A DNA stretch of 64,000 nucleotides from CAWHHZ01 sp963829355 (GTDB taxonomy: Bacteria; Acidobacteriota; Thermoanaerobaculia; Gp7-AA8; JAHWKK01): positions 277,282 to 341,281 of the forward strand of contig CAWHHZ010000006.1 in NCBI GenBank assembly GCA_963829355.1, given 5' to 3'. The notes below the pieces were generated by a model. The model was not told the origin of the DNA. It worked only from the letters and a program-made list of their open reading frames with translations, and searched no databases. Every line of letters starts with the position of its first letter. The first letter of the stretch is position 1. The position numbers and the translations under genes are program-made. Below, one piece after another: positions 61,787 to 64,000 of this stretch.

Positions 61787-61912
61787 ATGAACGAAGAAAC
61801 GACAAGAAAAGACCCGGAGCCTTCGAATGAGCCGAGCTCCTTTCAGCACGAAAGCTCGGAGCTGGAAGTCCAGATCCGGGACGAGGTCCCGTTCCACATT
61901 CCACGAGATTGA
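61787..61912 (+). CDS. Small hypothetical protein (41 residues)
   Basis: A short gene with a strong AAGGAG sequence 7 bases before ATG 61787: 41 residues, acidic and polar (NEETTRKDPEPSNEPSSFQ ... EVQIRDEVPFHIPRD). It has no hydrophobic segment and no cysteine. I do not recognise it. Support comes only from the good ribosome-binding site and a clean frame; it is divergent from the acyl-CoA dehydrogenase gene (244-base gap, nothing else seen in it). Confidence 0.5.
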   Translation: MNEETTRKDPEPSNEPSSFQHESSELEVQIRDEVPFHIPRD

Positions 61913-61945
61913 TTCGACGCCATCGAGACCGAGTTGCCCGCTGCT

Positions 61946-62092
61946 GTCATCCTGAGCGACAGCGAAGGATCGCGTACGACATGACTCGAGCGAACTTCAT
62001 GCGAGGATAACTCCACTCTATCCTTCGACCATCCCTTTGGCTTCGCCCAGGGCAGGCCTCCGCTGCGCGCCGGCGGCTACCAAGAAACTCCG
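61946..62092. repeat. Dispersed inverted repeat family A, copy 10, degenerate
   Basis: GTCATCCTGAGCGACAGCGAAGG is clear on the left. The right part (CTATCCTTCGACCATCCC ... GCCTCCGCTGCGCGCCGGCGGCT) lacks the final GATGAC. Confidence 0.75.
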
Positions 62093-62120
62093 TGCAACTG
62101 TGCGGGCTCGGCGCCCCCCT

Positions 62121-62248
62121 GTCATTCCGCCTGCCCTGAGGAGCGAAGCGACGAAGGGAAGAAGCGGCTTCATCGCGACTGAGGAATCCGGGCGGCGGAC
62201 TGCATACCCCTTTCAGATTCCTCCTCGCTTCGCTCGTTCGGAATGACA
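62121..62248. repeat. Dispersed inverted repeat family B, copy 2
   Basis: GTCATTCCGCCTGCCCTGAG, then GAGCGAAGCGACGAAGGGAA and AAGCGGCTTC. The right end is GATTCCTCCTCGCTTCGCTC followed by GGAATGAC. With copy 10 of family A it fills the 61913-62271 gap. Confidence 0.85.
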
Positions 62249-62271
62249 GGCATGTTTCTCTCTCTCGCTCC

Positions 62272-64000
62272 TCACTTCGGCCTCTCCGCCTCTTCCGCAC
62301 CGATCGACATACGGGCGCAATCGCGGATGAAGGCCCTCGTCTCGGCGTTCCCACGGTCCCACGTCTCGCAAAGCGTCTGGATGTCCATCTTGTTCTCCGA
62401 CGCGAGCACCGTGAAACCATTGTCGGGTTGCTTCGGATCGACCGTCCACTTCTTCTCCCACCGCGGCCCGATCTTGCGACAGCGGATGTAACCAGTCTGC
62501 TCGACTGACTCATTGGTCTTGATCAGACGGGACGGCCCTTCACTTCCCGCCTCGATCGGGCGCCCTCCCGCACTCACCACGCCCGAACGGAACGTGGGCA
62601 TGTCGTTCTGCAGAACCGGGCCGATTCCCCGCGCATTTGCCACCTGCTCGGCAAGTCCGCGGGTGACGAGCCGGCTCACCAGCACCCGAAGGGCGGCACT
62701 CGACTCCGTGTCCATTCCCTTGAACAGCAGCCCCGATTGGTACACAGTCGCTCCCTTTTCGCCCGGAATGAAGCGGTGAACCTTGCAGGAGACCACCTCG
62801 CAGTCGGCCGTAAGCTTCCGCCCTTCCCACTCGAGCTCGACTGTGATCGTCGAACGGGTCGCAAACCGGCGGTCATAATGCTCGATTCGGGCCCCCGACT
62901 CGCTGATGTCGACGACGAGAATCCCCACATGCCCGACCCGGCCGTACAGTCTTCGCGAGGGTGCAACACGCCTCTTCCCTCGCCGCTCCCGGCCTTTCTT
63001 GCCACCCGTGAGCATGAATTCGGCTGGCTCGTTCTGGATCGGCTCAAAGTCCTCGTCGGCAGCTCGATCTTCGAGAGAAGGCGGAGGGGCCACCGCAGGC
63101 TCCCTCTGTTCTTCCTCCTGCTCCGGTTCCGGAGCCTCTTCCTCAGACGACGCTTCCAGAGGCACGGCAGGCACATCGGCGTCGATCACATCTTCGACAT
63201 CCGTTTCCGGCTCCGGTTCACCCTCCGGCGCCGGCTCCGGCTCACTCTGCTCCTCGTCGCTACTCTCGCCAGACGGTTCGACAGTGACTTCCGGTTCCGC
63301 ATCCTCGCGCCGAACGTCCGAACTCCGGAGAAATTCGGCGAGAAGCTCATCGACCTGAGCCGGGCGCTCGAGATTGCTCAGGTGTCCCGCGTTCGGGATG
63401 ATCTCCATTCTCGAGCCGGCGATGCGCTCAGCGATCTCTCGGGAACATTCCACCGGCAACGTGCGATCCTCTTCCCCGACGATCACGAGCGTGGGTGTGT
63501 CGATCTCCCCGAGCACCGGCAGTAGAGAGTCCCGGTGGAGAATCGCTTCGAGAGTCGTGCGGATCGAGGTGACGTCATTGCCGAGAAGTCGGGATTCCCA
63601 GTCGCTGACGAGCCCTGCCCGCTCGCGATGAGTGGTGGGGCCGAAGATCATGCGGCTCACTACGGGGAGAAACGGCCCCAACCCCAGCAACCGGGCGCCA
63701 AAGCTCATCGCGCGGTACCGGAGCCGCGACATCGGATCGTCCGTTCCCGCGTCGGTATCGATCAGAACGAGACCCTCCACTGCCTCCGGGACCGTGATAG
63801 CCGCTCGCAGCGCAACCATCCCACCCATGGAAAGACCGACCCAGACGGCGCGGGAGACGCCGCACTCGCCGAGAACCGCCACGACGTCGGACACCAGATC
63901 GTAGAGAGTGAATGACTCGCTCACCACCGAGGACTGGCCATGGCCGCGGAAATCGACGGTGATGACGCGGTAGTCCTGCCGCAGCACGTCGACCTGCGCA
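62272..64000 (-). CDS. Alpha/beta hydrolase fused to a PilZ domain (runs off the right edge)
   Basis: At least 575 residues; the 5' end lies beyond the window. The N-terminal part is an alpha/beta hydrolase: VITVDFRGHGQSS, nucleophile Ser in GLSMGGMVAL, acid Asp region TLVIVGEEDRTLP, His in NAGHLSNLERP. An acidic, Pro-rich linker of ~110 residues (EPEPAPEGEPEPETDVED) joins a PilZ domain. That domain has basic KKGRERRGKRRVAPSRR where c-di-GMP-binding arginines are expected, VVDISESGARIEH as the DxSxxG motif, and YQSGLLFKGMD. A final ~110-residue region is unrecognised. No frame break is needed. A c-di-GMP-controlled esterase or lipase is one reading. Confidence 0.85.
   Translation of the reverse strand, partial: AQVDVLRQDYRVITVDFRGHGQSSVVSESFTLYDLVSDVVAVLGECGVSRAVWVGLSMGGMVALRAAITVPEAVEGLVLIDTDAGTDDPMSRLRYRAMSFGARLLGLGPFLPVVSRMIFGPTTHRERAGLVSDWESRLLGNDVTSIRTTLEAILHRDSLLPVLGEIDTPTLVIVGEEDRTLPVECSREIAERIAGSRMEIIPNAGHLSNLERPAQVDELLAEFLRSSDVRREDAEPEVTVEPSGESSDEEQSEPEPAPEGEPEPETDVEDVIDADVPAVPLEASSEEEAPEPEQEEEQREPAVAPPPSLEDRAADEDFEPIQNEPAEFMLTGGKKGRERRGKRRVAPSRRLYGRVGHVGILVVDISESGARIEHYDRRFATRSTITVELEWEGRKLTADCEVVSCKVHRFIPGEKGATVYQSGLLFKGMDTESSAALRVLVSRLVTRGLAEQVANARGIGPVLQNDMPTFRSGVVSAGGRPIEAGSEGPSRLIKTNESVEQTGYIRCRKIGPRWEKKWTVDPKQPDNGFTVLASENKMDIQTLCETWDRGNAETRAFIRDCARMSIGAEEAERPK

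Noticed and set aside
62737..63525. 262-codon plus-strand frame inside the hydrolase-PilZ gene
   Set aside because: Antisense reading of the acidic linker gives Arg/Leu-rich low-complexity protein; not a gene.

Overview
The window is GC-rich, gene-dense bacterial chromosome: 64 kb with two tRNAs, no rRNA and no CRISPR array. The best lineage guess is Acidobacteriota or a near relative. The grounds are two Oar-type TonB-dependent receptors with an N-terminal carboxypeptidase-regulatory domain, a GWxTD-motif protein, a sulfatase-TPR lipoprotein, DUF5666 lipoproteins, bactofilin, and very frequent dispersed intergenic repeats. This is inferred from gene content and was not tested by phylogeny.

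Layout. 1-10.6 kb: start of leuS (partial), carB, a DUF5666 lipoprotein, a small membrane protein, and a fatty-acid oxidation pair (FadJ-like multifunctional protein overlapping an acyl-CoA dehydrogenase with a frameshifted SCP2 domain). 10.7-20.8 kb: histidine kinase, secreted HEXXHXXGXXH metalloprotease, PLP-dependent dehydratase, several small proteins including an NHLP-like one, then an N-acetylmuramoyl-alanine amidase and a GerMN lipoprotein. 20.8-25.1 kb: a candidate structured ncRNA and the minus-strand run fabG-like, glycosyltransferase, tmk, holB. 25.1-31.2 kb: a broken DUF6544 gene, a GAF-GGDEF diguanylate cyclase, a GWxTD protein and a sulfatase-TPR protein. 31.3-38.8 kb: two paralogous TonB-dependent receptors separated by a divergently transcribed LytTR response regulator. 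39.4-43.3 kb: aldehyde dehydrogenase, bactofilin, tRNA-Gly(CCC), tyrosine recombinase, a frameshifted GNAT gene. 43.3-55.2 kb: lytic transglycosylase, mfd, two SurA/PpiC-type chaperones, cobB, radC and a HAMP-SpoIIE phosphatase. 55.3-64 kb (minus strand apart from tRNA-Leu and a 41-codon gene): rsmI, pgsA, a coiled-coil protein, pheT without its EMAP domain, meaB, an acyl-CoA dehydrogenase, and an alpha/beta hydrolase fused to PilZ (cut by the window edge).

Most genes are core metabolism or envelope functions. Themes are fatty/branched acyl-CoA oxidation (fadJ-like, two acyl-CoA dehydrogenases, meaB, aldehyde dehydrogenase), cell-wall and outer-membrane biogenesis (amidase, lytic transglycosylase, SurA-like proteins, bactofilin), and c-di-GMP or phosphorelay signalling (GGDEF, PilZ, histidine kinase, LytTR, SpoIIE).

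The most distinctive material lies between genes. It includes about ten copies of an inverted repeat family (GTCATCCTGAGC ... GCTCAGGATGAC); a MITE-like element present twice, once inserted in that repeat with a clean empty site and a GCGC duplication; a second long-TIR element; inverted arrays of 7-bp tandem repeats that fill three intergenic regions from gene boundary to gene boundary; and a promoter-terminator unit with long-range base pairing that looks like an undescribed ~180-nt RNA. Three genes (four single-base frame breaks) may be real pseudogenes or sequence errors. No convincing new multi-gene defence or biosynthetic system was found.
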